A stretch of DNA of 64,000 bases from a virus: positions 1 through 64,000 of IMG/VR virus record IMGVR_UViG_3300007640_000033; one strand, written 5' to 3'. Below the pieces are notes generated by a model. That model saw only the letters and a list, made by a program, of their open reading frames with translations. It was not told where the DNA came from and ran no database searches. The position numbers and the translations under genes were made by a program. Shown here in pieces: positions 24,322-35,200 of this stretch; the first letter of the stretch is position 1, and the number at the start of each line of letters is the position of its first letter.

Positions 24322-24353
24322 AACCACAGGAATAAACCTGTGGTTTTGTTTTT
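24322..24353 (+). terminator. Intrinsic terminator of the tail-tube gene
   Basis: AACCACAGG-AATAAA-CCTGTGGTT is a perfect 9-bp stem followed by TTGTTTTT. It ends 7 nt before the next start codon, so it also lies in the leader of the gp26-like gene. Confidence 0.85.
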
Positions 24354-24359
24354 AATATT

Positions 24360-25112
24360 ATGTCAGACGGAAAAGAATACGGTCAAATGAATTTTACCCT
24401 CCCACACGATGTGGTACCATTACCTAGTGGAGGTGTTTTTTACAAAAATAAAAAGAAATCTGTTAAGGTTGGATACCTTACAGCATCGGATGAAAATATT
24501 ATTATTGCTGGTTTGAGAGATGATGCTCAAAAAGTAATTTATAATCTTATTAGAAATAAATTGTATGAAACAGACATTCGTCCTGAAGAGTTGATGGAGA
24601 GTGATGTTGAGGCTATATTGATATTTTTAAGAAACACATCATTTGGTGGTGATTATACCATTATAGTAACAGACCCACAAACAAACAAACGATTTGAAAC
24701 TAAAATTAGTTTAGAAGAATTGGATATTAAAAAAGGTAGGTTACCTGACCCTGATGGGACATATACTGTCACTTTACCAAAATCAGGAGTTAGTTGTAAA
24801 TTACGACCATTAACTTATGGTGAGTTAATGGAACTTCAAAAAAATGTGGACGAATATCCAAAAGGTATGATTCCACCAGAGACTCAATGGAGACTCCAAA
24901 AAATGATTATATCAATCAATAATACAGATAGTAAAGAAGATATTTCAAAGTTTATTGAACAGATGCCAATTATGGATTCTAAATTTATTAGAAACTTTTT
25001 GGATGACAATGAACCTAGATTAGATTTACGAAAAGCAGTTATGGCCCCGTCAGGAGAAAGTGTAATGGTTAACATTACATTTGGGGTCACATTTTTTCGC
25101 CCTTTCATCTGA
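24360..25112 (+). CDS. gp26-like baseplate/tail assembly protein
   Basis: 250 residues. The layout is that of T4 gp26-like proteins (PF12322): FTLPHDVVPLPSGGVFY, then VKVGYLTASDENII, a helix with IRNKLYETDIRPEELMESDV, LIFLRNTSFGGDY, and a C-terminal end ITFGVTFFRPFI. T4 gp26 helps assemble the baseplate hub. Its place between tail tube and tape-measure candidate equals that of tail assembly chaperones in other phages. The 3' end overlaps another reading frame (25081-25260) that continues as a plausible protein, suggesting frameshifting or an overlapping small gene. Its leader contains the tail-tube terminator, so expression may depend on readthrough. Confidence 0.65.
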   Translation: MSDGKEYGQMNFTLPHDVVPLPSGGVFYKNKKKSVKVGYLTASDENIIIAGLRDDAQKVIYNLIRNKLYETDIRPEELMESDVEAILIFLRNTSFGGDYTIIVTDPQTNKRFETKISLEELDIKKGRLPDPDGTYTVTLPKSGVSCKLRPLTYGELMELQKNVDEYPKGMIPPETQWRLQKMIISINNTDSKEDISKFIEQMPIMDSKFIRNFLDDNEPRLDLRKAVMAPSGESVMVNITFGVTFFRPFI

Positions 25113-25260
25113 TTACATAAGAATTCAAACTGAAGAATTCTATTATTTATCAAAAATTTTTAACGTATCATATTCTGATTTTATGATTATGCCAGTGTTT
25201 TGGCGTAAGTTCATCTTAAACAAGTATGTAGATGAACAACAAGAAAAACATAAGAAATAG
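25081..25260 (+). CDS. Out-of-frame extension / overlapping small tail gene after the gp26-like gene
   Basis: The frame is +1 relative to the gp26-like gene, open from 25066 to the TAG at 25258-25260. It reads FFALSSDYIRIQTEEFYYLS then MPVFWRKFILNKYVDEQQEK, which has helical, T4-gp51-like character and ends 11 nt before the tape-measure candidate. There is no ATG near its 5' end; a TTG at 25081 would give 59 residues. Alternatively a +1 slip on the run of six T at 25092-25097 (Phe TTT to TTC) would join it to the gp26-like protein. Programmed frameshifts at this genomic position are well known in tailed phages (usually -1; +1 in Listeria phage PSA). Confidence 0.55.
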   Translation: MGSHFFALSSDYIRIQTEEFYYLSKIFNVSYSDFMIMPVFWRKFILNKYVDEQQEKHKK

Positions 25261-25271
25261 TATTTATTGAT
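25261..25271 (+). promoter_or_regulatory. TATTTAT box abutting the tape-measure start codon
   Basis: TATTTATTGAT directly followed by ATGG, identical over 15 bases to 9725-9739. The box begins immediately after the stop codon of the overlapping small gene. Confidence 0.45.
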
Positions 25272-26903
25272 ATGGCGTTCATGGACGATTTAAAAAACGA
25301 ATTAGGAGATTCAAAAAATCTCCTCGACGCTATATTAACTAGTTTTGATGAAATTGATAAATCCGCATCCAATGTTGTAAAAACCTTTGGTGTTGGCAGG
25401 GACGGTATAAGTTCAATAAAACAACTTATTGGTGATACTATTCCTGAAATTAATAGGTTAGGAGGTAGTTTTAATGACCTTAATGATGTTATTGAAGGTA
25501 TTGCTGAATCTACAAACAGACAATTACTTGGTAACAAACAAATTTTAACTGATTTATATGCTGCACAAACAGCTTTAGGTGAAGCAGGATATGCGTTCGA
25601 TGTAGGAAAATTCCAAGATATTGGTATTGGGTTGGGAATTATTACTGACGAAATAGAAGACTCAATGAGTTATATTCGTTCAGTAGGTCTAAATGCTAGT
25701 GAAGTAATGAAAGACGTGTTGAATAACACGGAAAAAGTTAATTTATATAATTTCCAAGGAGGTGTCCAAGGATTGACAAAGATGGCATCACAAGCCTCAA
25801 TGCTTCGTATTGACATGTCAACAGCATTTAATTTAGCGGAAAAAGTTATGAACCCTGAAGGTGCTATTGAGTTTTCAGCCGCAATGCAAAGGTTAGGTGT
25901 TACGGCAGGTGCGTTAGTTGACCCATTTGCATTGATGGATGCATCAATCAATGACCCAGGAAAACTACAAGATTCACTTGTTGATGTTGCTAAATCATTG
26001 ACAATGGTTGATGAAAAAACAGGTAAAATCACAATCAACCCTGGTTCTCAAAGAAGAATGAGAGAATTAGCTGAAGCTGCGGGAATGAGTGCAGCGGACT
26101 TCTCAAAAATGGCAATAAATGCTGCGGATTTAGATAGAAGAATGAAAGAGATTAGATTCCCAAGAGATTTTTCTTCTGAGGATGATAAGAAATTTATTGC
26201 TAATATGGCCTATCTAAATGAAAAAGGTCAATACGAAGTAAAAATACAATATAAAGATGAGTCAAGTGGTGATATTGTAAGTGCAACTAAGTTAGCCTCT
26301 CAAGTAACCCAAGATGAGTTAGAGAAAACAAGAAAATTCCAAGAGAGTCAACCAAAAACTGTTGAAGAAATTGCTCGAGCACAATTAGATTTTGATAGAA
26401 GTATTGCTAGTGATATTGCTGCGGTTAGAAATGCGTTAGTTGGACCAATAACTACTGCAGATAAACTAACTCAAGTAACCGAAGGTACTAGAGGTGCCGC
26501 TGGTTATGCTGCAAGAGGCGGTATTACAAGTTTTACTGGCGTTGAAGCGATTGACTCTGATGGTAGAAGAATTACTCAAGGTGGTATTAGAAATAAAACT
26601 AATGATGAATTAGAAAGATTAGCCAGTGGTGATACTGACTTAACAACAGTTTTAGTAAAAGCTATTGATTCAGCAACCGAAATAGTTAAGAACGCAAATT
26701 TAAATGCAATTAATGAGGCATATAATAACCCAAATTTAGGTAACCAAGGAGCTGTCTCAAATGTAAACAGATATGAAATTGAAATAAAAATTAGTGATAA
26801 TAATGGTAATCTTATCAATAATCCTACGGTAATGGCTGCCATTTATGAACAAATGGAGAGATTTACTAGAGAAAATGCAACAAGAAATAACTTAAATCCT
26901 TAA
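25272..26903 (+). CDS. Putative tail tape-measure / hub protein (gp29 position)
   Basis: 543 residues, close to T4 gp29 (590). Highly helical: the N-terminal half is a run of amphipathic helices (MDDLKNELGDSKNLLDAILT, SIKQLIGDTIPEINRLGGSF, TALGEAGYAFDVGKFQDIGI) with Ala/Met-rich helices around residues 180-290. The C-terminal 60 residues return to beta (RYEIEIKISDNNGNLIN). No enzymatic domain or membrane segment is obvious. Order after tail tube and chaperone-type gene is the usual place of the tape measure. If it is one, a length of 543 residues predicts a tail of T4-like length. Hub-only function remains possible. Confidence 0.55.
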   Translation: MAFMDDLKNELGDSKNLLDAILTSFDEIDKSASNVVKTFGVGRDGISSIKQLIGDTIPEINRLGGSFNDLNDVIEGIAESTNRQLLGNKQILTDLYAAQTALGEAGYAFDVGKFQDIGIGLGIITDEIEDSMSYIRSVGLNASEVMKDVLNNTEKVNLYNFQGGVQGLTKMASQASMLRIDMSTAFNLAEKVMNPEGAIEFSAAMQRLGVTAGALVDPFALMDASINDPGKLQDSLVDVAKSLTMVDEKTGKITINPGSQRRMRELAEAAGMSAADFSKMAINAADLDRRMKEIRFPRDFSSEDDKKFIANMAYLNEKGQYEVKIQYKDESSGDIVSATKLASQVTQDELEKTRKFQESQPKTVEEIARAQLDFDRSIASDIAAVRNALVGPITTADKLTQVTEGTRGAAGYAARGGITSFTGVEAIDSDGRRITQGGIRNKTNDELERLASGDTDLTTVLVKAIDSATEIVKNANLNAINEAYNNPNLGNQGAVSNVNRYEIEIKISDNNGNLINNPTVMAAIYEQMERFTRENATRNNLNP

Positions 26904-26919
26904 AAAATTCGGTGAAAAC

Positions 26920-26927
26920 TATTTATC
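26920..26927 (+). promoter_or_regulatory. TATTTATC box upstream of the giant hub gene
   Basis: TATTTATCATAA precedes the ATG at 26932 by 4 nt after the box. The same twelve bases recur at 39130. Confidence 0.5.
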
Positions 26928-26931
26928 ATAA

Positions 26932-29900
26932 ATGCCGAGTTATTTAACCATACCAGATACCGCCGCGTTTAGGAACTCAATGATTTCTCGAAATCTGAGA
27001 CCCTACACATTACGCCCATCTATCAGACTATTCCAAGATTTTATACCAAGAGATTTACCTGTTATAGACTCTGATGATACTCTAATTGCGGATGACCCAT
27101 TTGCGGATTTGGCATATCCCCTTAACCAATATGGTCCACAAGGTGGTTATAATAAGAATATAAATTATAATAATTTATTACCAAGACCTTCAAATGAAGG
27201 TGAATATGATTTATCCGATGCTGAAAGATTACAAGAAGGTGTTCAAACTGCACCAATATGGATAAGTAAAAACAGATTTCAACCTGATTTATTTTATTTT
27301 TATCAGGATTTACCAATTATTATATTACCACAGGTAAATGCCCCATACCCTGATAATTTTGTACCTTCAACGTATTCACCATATTCTATCCTTATAAATC
27401 CTGACCCTAATGGTGATAATGGTAGACTCAGTCAAGATTCATATATTGCTCGTTTAGGTGCGGAAACTCTTAGAAAAGAGTTTGAAGAAAGAATTGGTAG
27501 AGAAGTTGAACAACTTACAATCAAAAGAGCCAATTTCTTAAACCTAAATGACCCAATAAATGTTATAAACATTATTAAGGGTACTGTACCCCTTATTGAA
27601 CCAAATTATAGTATTACAGTACCATCAGGACCAATAAATGCTGCTGTAAATTTTGGTGCAAGACTTACAGGTACATATATACCTGTTAGTCCTATTCCTG
27701 GTGATTATTTTGATGCAAATGCATATCTAAGAGTACCAGGACAAACAAGTCAATTGGCGGGTGCAGCCGGCGTTCCAATAGGACAAGGATTTTTAAATGC
27801 ATTCCTTAGACCTGTCACGGATATAAATTCTTCACAAAGATTCCTAAATAATACGGGACAAGGACAAAAATCTGTTTTATTCAATAACTTAGATTACAAC
27901 AAATTTAAACCACCATATTCAAAAACAGCTGTTGGTAGTTTGGTTCAAACTGTTTTAGGTAATCAAGGTGTAAATGAAAAAAATGGTGAGTTTTATGTTG
28001 GAAGCCCAACAAATGACCCTGCTCGTGCTTCAAACCCATCAGGTGACTTACCTATCGATGAATTTGGAAGAGAAATTGAAACCAGTGTTTATGGTTCTCA
28101 ATTAGGTAAACTTTATGAAGGGGAAGACAAAGACCTTAAGTTTGGTCTGAACGGTGTTTCATATGGTGATGGTGGTGGTATCGCCGGTGGATTTACGTGG
28201 GTATCACCAAAATACACACCAAATGCTGGTAAACACGCAACACCTGGTGGTGGTATTGGAAGTGATGACCCTGACTTTCCTACATTGGCTTGGGGTGCTA
28301 CTGAGTCTACACAATATGATTTTACAAGAGGTTCAATCCTTGACGACACTCAAAGATTAGTAAATTCACAACCAAACGGGGCTAAAAGACTTAGACATGT
28401 CGGAAATGCAATTGACCAAGTATCAAAAGTATTCAACGACGGTTACAAAGAAATGACTAAAGGTTCACGAGTTTTGAGATATGAAAATCAAAATGGTACT
28501 GAAGTTGGTATTGAATATTGTCGTGTTTGGACAAAAGATACACCATATCTACAATATAATGATTTAGTAAAGACTGAAGGTATTACAACCGAAAATAGAA
28601 GATTTACATACTCAATTTTAGATAAAACATATAACTTAAATATTGCACCTGAAAAAGGCGGTGATAGTATTGAAAATTTCCCATTAAATAACTGTGATAC
28701 AGCCAACTCAAGAGTGAAAAAGTATATGTTCTCAATTGAGAATTTAGCTTGGAGAACAGGTAATAGACCTGGTTTTAGGTATATTGATTTACCATTCTGT
28801 GAAAGAGGACCAAACGGTGGTAGAATAATGTGGTTTCCACCATACGATATTAAGGTTAGTGAATCATCTAGTGCTAACTGGAATACCACAGACTTCTTAG
28901 GTCGTCCAGAACCTGTATATACCTATAAAAATACATCAAGAACGGGTACATTATCTTGGAAAGTTATTGTTGACCACCCGTCAATCTTAAATACTATTGT
29001 TCAAAAGGTATTGGCGAATGAAAATAACAGAGAAAAAGTAGATAACATTGTTGACTCATTCTTTGCCGGGTGTAAAAAATATGATATATATGAACTTGTA
29101 AAAATTTATGGTAATATATGTCCTGATGAGATTTTCCAAATACAAGAAATTATAAATAAACCATATCCGTTACCTGATGAAGATTTTGATGTTATAAATG
29201 GTGCAATAATTCCTGGTAATATTGATTTAGGTTTTGAAGTTGCTGGTACCGATGGGGGTAATAACACCGTAGAAATTCAACCACCATTAGAAGGTAGTAC
29301 TGAAGAACAACAACCATTTGAGGAGTTTGTTGACTATACTTTTTATTTTGATAATGACGTACCTGGTCCACAAGAAACATCATCAACAACTACAACAATA
29401 AATTGGAGGGATGTAATGGATACTTACATCTCACCAACAAAACAAGGTGTATATTATCAAACGGCACAACAAAGTCAAAAAGAACCTGTTTCAGAATTTT
29501 TTAAAGTAATTGAGGAAAATAACACTCAAATTGAAAATTTTCTTAGAAGGTTATATCAAATATTAAGTGAAAACCCTAACGCTGTTGTTACTGTAGATAT
29601 TATTTCTTCGGCTTCAGCTCCAAACACTAAAGAATATAATGTTTCATTATCAAAAAGAAGATTTTCTTCAGTAGTGAATTACATATCAAATGTTACATTA
29701 TCTTCTGATGATGGACAAATTAGTTTTGGTCAATTTATAAATGCCTCACCACAAAGATTAATTTTAAACAATGTTGCTGCTTCAGGCGAAGAAACAACAG
29801 TTTACCCTAAAAGATTAAATGGTGAAAGTTCTGGTGCTATAAATTGTACTACTGATTTAAATTTTCCTGATTCAACATATTCAGTGAACGCAATGGCTTG

Positions 29901-31947
29901 TAGAAGAGCAACATTCAAAAGAATTACTGTTGAAGGTATCCCACCTGTTGTTACACCACCAACACCGGGAAATATTGATATTATACCACCACCGCCAGGA
30001 ACACCACCTGTTATAGTACCACCTGTTATAACACCGCCAAAACAAGACCCAGATATTGTTATTAAAAAATATAGGGATAATATAACAACTTTCTTGACAA
30101 GAAAAATGTTAAGTGAATGTGATTATTTCCAAGTTATTCAAGGTGATAACCCAATGGTTTATGATTCTTTGAAAGATAAATTAAAATATTTTTCACCAGC
30201 GTTCCACTCTATGACACCTGAAGGATTGAATGCTAGACTTACATTCTTACAACAATGTCTAAGACCTGGTGACACAATACCAACAGTTCAGGTGAATGCT
30301 AATGGTACTACCGAATTCAAATATGACAATGCTGTAAATACATCATTTGGTGCACCACCAGTTTTGGTATTAAGATTTGGTGACTTTTTCCACACTAAGA
30401 TTATCCCAACCAACCTACAAATAGGTTATGACCCGTTCACGTTGGATACAAACCCTGAAGGTATTGGTGTACAACCAATGATTGCTAATATTAGTTTATC
30501 ATTTAATTTTATTGGTGGTGAAGGGTTAAAAGGACCTGTTGATACATTACAGAACGCATTGAGTTTTAACTACTATGCAAATACTGAAGTCTACGATGAC
30601 AGAGCTGAAAAGACAGACCCATCTAAATTGTATGACCAAGAATTTTTACAGAAATTTATTGACCAAAAACCTGTTGTTACAACAAATACTGCCAATCAGG
30701 TAAACAGTCAAATTGAAAATGATGGTGGAAACACTATAGGTAAAGTTATATCAACCACTTCCACATCAGGAACAACTGTAGGACAAATTCAGTATAAAGA
30801 TATAATGAATGATTTGATTGACCAATCACAGAATTATTTCAATACTGTTTATAATAAGATTAAGGAAATTGGTGAACAACACAATTTAGGTGTTGTACAA
30901 TTGTATACAAAAGAAAGACAATTTATTGAAGGTTCAATACCTGTCACATCTACTACGGTGAATCTATTTGGTAAACCAGTTAAATTACAAGATAACACGG
31001 ATGAATTAATAAATTTATTAATTGATGATATTAATAATGATAATTGGATATTCTTTAGTGCTATGTTAGATGAAAATATAACGGCAAAAACTAAGAGAAA
31101 AGTTAAAAAGAATATGATTGATTATCTAAACGGACTAAAAGGAACTTTCTCAAATGATTTATATACAATAACACAAGAATTGGTAGATGCTGAGATGGAT
31201 TTAATAAAAACAATAAATAAGGTGTCTGTTGTTACAAATGATGATAGTGATTATATTGATGGGTTTATAAAACAAAAGAAAGAAGTTATTGTGTATCACA
31301 TATCAGGTACTTCTCAAGTAAGTGCTGCATCATCAGGTGTTACTGACACAAAGGAAGAATTAAAGAATGACTTTGCAACAATAGGTGACTATCTACATAA
31401 TTTCTATGAACTAATTGGTAGTGATTTTACGACAACAATTAATGGTCAAAGTATTTCTGAAAAATTGTTGTCAGGAAATTATAATACAACAACTTGTACA
31501 TTTAGTCCATTAGGGTCTTATTTAAATACAGATGTTGAGAATAGAGCATATCAAATATTGGCTCATATATTATTAGATAATATAAAAAGAGAACAATTTA
31601 CTAACGCGATTATAACACAAGATGTAATTGATTCACAAGACTTGTCTAAAGACTTCTCAATATCAAATTATTTTTCAAATTATTTTGATGATGATTTTTA
31701 TAATGTTTGTAAAAATGAACAAACACTATTTATCAGTTGGTTAGAGGCTTTCAAAGCAAACCCAACTAACAATACTACTTACTTTGGTAGTTTCACGCCT
31801 TATACTAGGGATAAAGAAAGAGTTTTTGACTTTTCAACAAAACCAGTCGGAACAACTGAAGAAAAACAGTTGTTTTTGGATTTGTATAGTACAAAAAATA
31901 CTAATAAGTCTAAAACAACGTGGATGGGTAAAGTACAACTTAACTAA
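26932..31947 (+). CDS. Giant tail hub / baseplate protein with OmpA-like domain
   Basis: 1671 residues. Residues about 600-760 contain FSIENLAWRTGNRPGF, FLGRPEPVYTYKNTSRTGTL and WKVIVDHPSILN, a block common to hub-type proteins of large T4-like phages. Residues about 800-985 look like an OmpA C-terminal domain: YTFYFDNDVPG, a helix with FLRRLYQILSENPNAVVTVD, then EYNVSLSKRRFSSVVNYI. The LSxxR arginine is kept but the peptidoglycan-binding Asp position reads SSAS. A Pro-rich linker (about 1005-1045) follows, then a second hub-like block (VLRFGDFFHTKIIPTNLQIG, VQPMIANISLSFNFIGGEGL). The C-terminal 450 residues are helical and unrecognised. Likely a central baseplate component contacting the cell wall. 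It shares its last base with the next gene's ATG. Confidence 0.6.
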   Translation: MPSYLTIPDTAAFRNSMISRNLRPYTLRPSIRLFQDFIPRDLPVIDSDDTLIADDPFADLAYPLNQYGPQGGYNKNINYNNLLPRPSNEGEYDLSDAERLQEGVQTAPIWISKNRFQPDLFYFYQDLPIIILPQVNAPYPDNFVPSTYSPYSILINPDPNGDNGRLSQDSYIARLGAETLRKEFEERIGREVEQLTIKRANFLNLNDPINVINIIKGTVPLIEPNYSITVPSGPINAAVNFGARLTGTYIPVSPIPGDYFDANAYLRVPGQTSQLAGAAGVPIGQGFLNAFLRPVTDINSSQRFLNNTGQGQKSVLFNNLDYNKFKPPYSKTAVGSLVQTVLGNQGVNEKNGEFYVGSPTNDPARASNPSGDLPIDEFGREIETSVYGSQLGKLYEGEDKDLKFGLNGVSYGDGGGIAGGFTWVSPKYTPNAGKHATPGGGIGSDDPDFPTLAWGATESTQYDFTRGSILDDTQRLVNSQPNGAKRLRHVGNAIDQVSKVFNDGYKEMTKGSRVLRYENQNGTEVGIEYCRVWTKDTPYLQYNDLVKTEGITTENRRFTYSILDKTYNLNIAPEKGGDSIENFPLNNCDTANSRVKKYMFSIENLAWRTGNRPGFRYIDLPFCERGPNGGRIMWFPPYDIKVSESSSANWNTTDFLGRPEPVYTYKNTSRTGTLSWKVIVDHPSILNTIVQKVLANENNREKVDNIVDSFFAGCKKYDIYELVKIYGNICPDEIFQIQEIINKPYPLPDEDFDVINGAIIPGNIDLGFEVAGTDGGNNTVEIQPPLEGSTEEQQPFEEFVDYTFYFDNDVPGPQETSSTTTTINWRDVMDTYISPTKQGVYYQTAQQSQKEPVSEFFKVIEENNTQIENFLRRLYQILSENPNAVVTVDIISSASAPNTKEYNVSLSKRRFSSVVNYISNVTLSSDDGQISFGQFINASPQRLILNNVAASGEETTVYPKRLNGESSGAINCTTDLNFPDSTYSVNAMACRRATFKRITVEGIPPVVTPPTPGNIDIIPPPPGTPPVIVPPVITPPKQDPDIVIKKYRDNITTFLTRKMLSECDYFQVIQGDNPMVYDSLKDKLKYFSPAFHSMTPEGLNARLTFLQQCLRPGDTIPTVQVNANGTTEFKYDNAVNTSFGAPPVLVLRFGDFFHTKIIPTNLQIGYDPFTLDTNPEGIGVQPMIANISLSFNFIGGEGLKGPVDTLQNALSFNYYANTEVYDDRAEKTDPSKLYDQEFLQKFIDQKPVVTTNTANQVNSQIENDGGNTIGKVISTTSTSGTTVGQIQYKDIMNDLIDQSQNYFNTVYNKIKEIGEQHNLGVVQLYTKERQFIEGSIPVTSTTVNLFGKPVKLQDNTDELINLLIDDINNDNWIFFSAMLDENITAKTKRKVKKNMIDYLNGLKGTFSNDLYTITQELVDAEMDLIKTINKVSVVTNDDSDYIDGFIKQKKEVIVYHISGTSQVSAASSGVTDTKEELKNDFATIGDYLHNFYELIGSDFTTTINGQSISEKLLSGNYNTTTCTFSPLGSYLNTDVENRAYQILAHILLDNIKREQFTNAIITQDVIDSQDLSKDFSISNYFSNYFDDDFYNVCKNEQTLFISWLEAFKANPTNNTTYFGSFTPYTRDKERVFDFSTKPVGTTEEKQLFLDLYSTKNTNKSKTTWMGKVQLN

Positions 31948-32270
31948 TGGCAAGACAATATTTCAATAGGTACCAATATAGTTTGATAAACGGTGAATAC
32001 AAAGTAGTTCCGTATATCAATCTACCATCCAAACCTACCGACCAATTTTTTATTTATAAAGTTGGTAAATCAAGATTGGATAAAATTTCACAAGAGTTTT
32101 ATGGAAGTCCTTACTTCGGATGGTTAATTATGTTGGCTAATCCAAAATATGGTGGTTTAGAAAACTTCATAAATGATGGTGCTATTGTAACAGTTCCATT
32201 TCCACTAGTAGCTTCATTACAAGACTATAAAGCTGCTTTAGACAACCAAGCTTTATATTATGGCCAATGA
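31947..32270 (+). CDS. gp53-like baseplate wedge protein with LysM-like fold
   Basis: 107 residues. A short N-terminal segment (RQYFNRYQYSLINGEYKVVPYI) is followed by IYKVGKSRLDKISQEFYGSP, YFGWLIMLANPKY and GAIVTVPFP, the LysM-like pattern (y.V..gd.L..Ia..fyg....W..i...N......i..G..l.iP.p) seen in T4 gp53. T4 gp53 joins wedges around the hub. It is shorter than T4 gp53 (196), having lost the C-terminal part. It overlaps the neighbours by 1 and 11 nt. Confidence 0.7.
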   Translation: MARQYFNRYQYSLINGEYKVVPYINLPSKPTDQFFIYKVGKSRLDKISQEFYGSPYFGWLIMLANPKYGGLENFINDGAIVTVPFPLVASLQDYKAALDNQALYYGQ

Positions 32271-35200
32271 TATCTTCCAACAATCGCCAGACAACTCGGG
32301 TAACATATTATGTGAATTAGATTATCAAAACATAATATTAGTTGACCCAAATAAAACTATTGATGATAATAGTAATGTTGCGGAAAGATTAGTAGACCAT
32401 GAAAATTTGGTAATGTATGCTAATTTAGAGGCACAACAAATCCCAAGAACAAGATTGGCAGTAGGAGGTTCACCTGAAGATGTTGTCAGAAATATTTCAA
32501 TAGCTGAAATAAATTTTCTAAGACCTGGTGTAAAAAACCCAAATGGTCCAAATTTCCTTACTAATGAATACACTGACGAAATTACTGGTAAAAACTCAGT
32601 GTCAGGTGAGGCTATAAACCAAAGAAAAGAACGAATAATTCAAAATTCAAATAATGATTATTATTATATTAATGAGTTAGTTGATAAAAATAATAATATT
32701 GATACAGGGTTACTTGGTATTACAAGTATTAGGATAAAAACAGGTATGAGTTTCATTCCAACAGTTACGATGGAACTTGAAGACATACAAGGTAGGGCTT
32801 TATTTGAAAAAGGAGAACAATCACCTTATGCCGTATTTTTTAATTTACCATATCCACAGTTTTACTTGACAATCAAAGGATATTATGGACAAGCTGTTAG
32901 GTATCAATTAGCGTTAGAAACCTTCAATGCCCGATTCAATACTCAAAGTGGTAACTACATGATAACTTTAGTATTTAGAGGTTTTAAATATAACATACTA
33001 AATGAAATAAAATTGGGTTATTTGTTGGCGGCACCACACATGTATGCAACAACATATAAAATTTCACCAAGTACTCCCACACAAGGTGAGGGCTCGGCAC
33101 AAAATAGTGTTGGTAACACTAGTGGCGCTGTTAGAAATGTCATAAGTGAAGGTGGTTATCAGAAAATACACGAAGTTTATAGTGAATATAAAAGCAAAGG
33201 GTTATTACCGGCTGATTTTCCTGAGTTGACTCTAAGTCAACTTATTAAGAGAATGGATAGATTTGAATTATTAATTTCAAATTCTATGGAACAAGCAGAT
33301 TTAGGTCCACTAACAGATGCTCAAAGTTATCTTATTGATGTTGAAAATTACGCAAAAGATGTTTATTCAACACCACAAGAATCATGGTTTGATAAATACA
33401 TTGACACTTCTTCATTTTTAGTTTTATCGAAAAATAATCAAAGAGTTTATAGATTAAAAAAACAATTTAGAGAAGACAGTACATCAAGAGAAAAAGCGAT
33501 ATCTGAATTAAAAGCTATTATTGTTAATTCTAATAGACTATTAAAAGAAAATTTGACTTTTGGTGACAAAGGAACATCACCAATACAAAACTCAATTGAT
33601 TTTCCTGATTTTATTGTAAATGCTGAAGCAGCTAATGTTGATTGGGAAAAAACATATATTGAATATTTTGGTAGCGCTGGAACCGCTCTTCAAATAGAAA
33701 CATTTAGAACACAATTAGTTCAAGAAGGATATTTTGACCAAATATTAGAAACAGATGCTAGCGGTAATATAAATTCGTATAATATCTTTTTTGTATTTGA
33801 GGGTGCTGACGGTACATTTTTATCTCAAATAAATCAAATGATAAAATTAGCTAACTCTAAAAAAACAGATATAGAACAATCTTTAGCATTAAAGTTATCT
33901 AAATTAGTTGAGAGTAAAAGTTCGGGTATAGGGTTTAAACCTTCAATTAGAAACTTTATTGCAGTTATCATGGCGAACACCGAAGGTTTCATAAGATTGA
34001 TGAGTGATGTTCATAGAGACGCTTATGAAAGTAGAAATAGTCCTGTAAGACAAAATGTTATAAAAGCACAAAGAACTTCAGCATCAAACCAAGATAGGAA
34101 TGAAGATTCAGAAGTTTATCCATGGCCTCAGTTTTTTGTTGAAGTTTCTGAAGGTAATGCTGAAAGATTCCAATTGAAATATATTGGAGACCCGGCATAC
34201 AGAGACCTAACCCAATCGTATAATACTAAAGCATGGCCTGAAGTTGCGTTTGTTGAAGAATTTATGCGTGGTTCTGCCGAAACTTTACAAAGACAAGAAT
34301 CAACGGCAATTGATGATGAGGTAAATACTGTGAGAAGAATTACGGTAAACGCTTTAGAATTCCCACAAACAAACGCCCCTTATTTGAATAAGGAAGAAAT
34401 AAAATATTTCTTTGAGATTTGGGAGAGATTTTATATGTTGTCACACTATACTAGACTATCTAGAGAAACCGCTCAGACAAGTGAGATTTATGATGTAATG
34501 GCAACTTTAGAAGCGGATAATATTGTAACAAGTTTAGGTGAGTCAAACCCTTATCTAATAAACAAGTTAAAACAATATGATTTTAATTCAGCAAACTACG
34601 TAAACTACTTATCTACAATCTCAAATGAAGGTAAGGGTGTTGCCATTCAACAGTTTATTAGAGATTATTATGTTACAGGTTACATCCAAGCAATAACTGA
34701 AAACACATATGAACTTTTTGATGGGGAGTATGCAAAATCAGGAGTTGCTCAAGTAAATAATAATTCTAAAGAGTTAGATAAATTAATTTCATACATAGCA
34801 TCAACTAAATCTGATTCAGTTGACGTTACTGACACATACCCATTTGTTATCAATAGTTGGACACAAGAAAATTTACAAGATGGACTACAGAGTGGTTCCG
34901 TTGAAAATGTATATAATACATCAAGGTCAATTTATTTCAATGAAGATAAAAAACTCATAGCCAATTTTACAACTAATACTAATTTACAAAGTAACAGACC
35001 TGTAACTTCATTCGGATTCAACGACCCTGTATATCCACAAATTGATGACTTTACTGAATTCTACGATACTAGGTCACCTTATTCTTGTTTTATAACTGAA
35101 GGTTCGTTGAATTATTATGACTATGATGGAAACACAACCGCGACACAGACAGCGTCTATAATGAATACCCCATACTTTACAAATGCCATCCAACAGGGTA

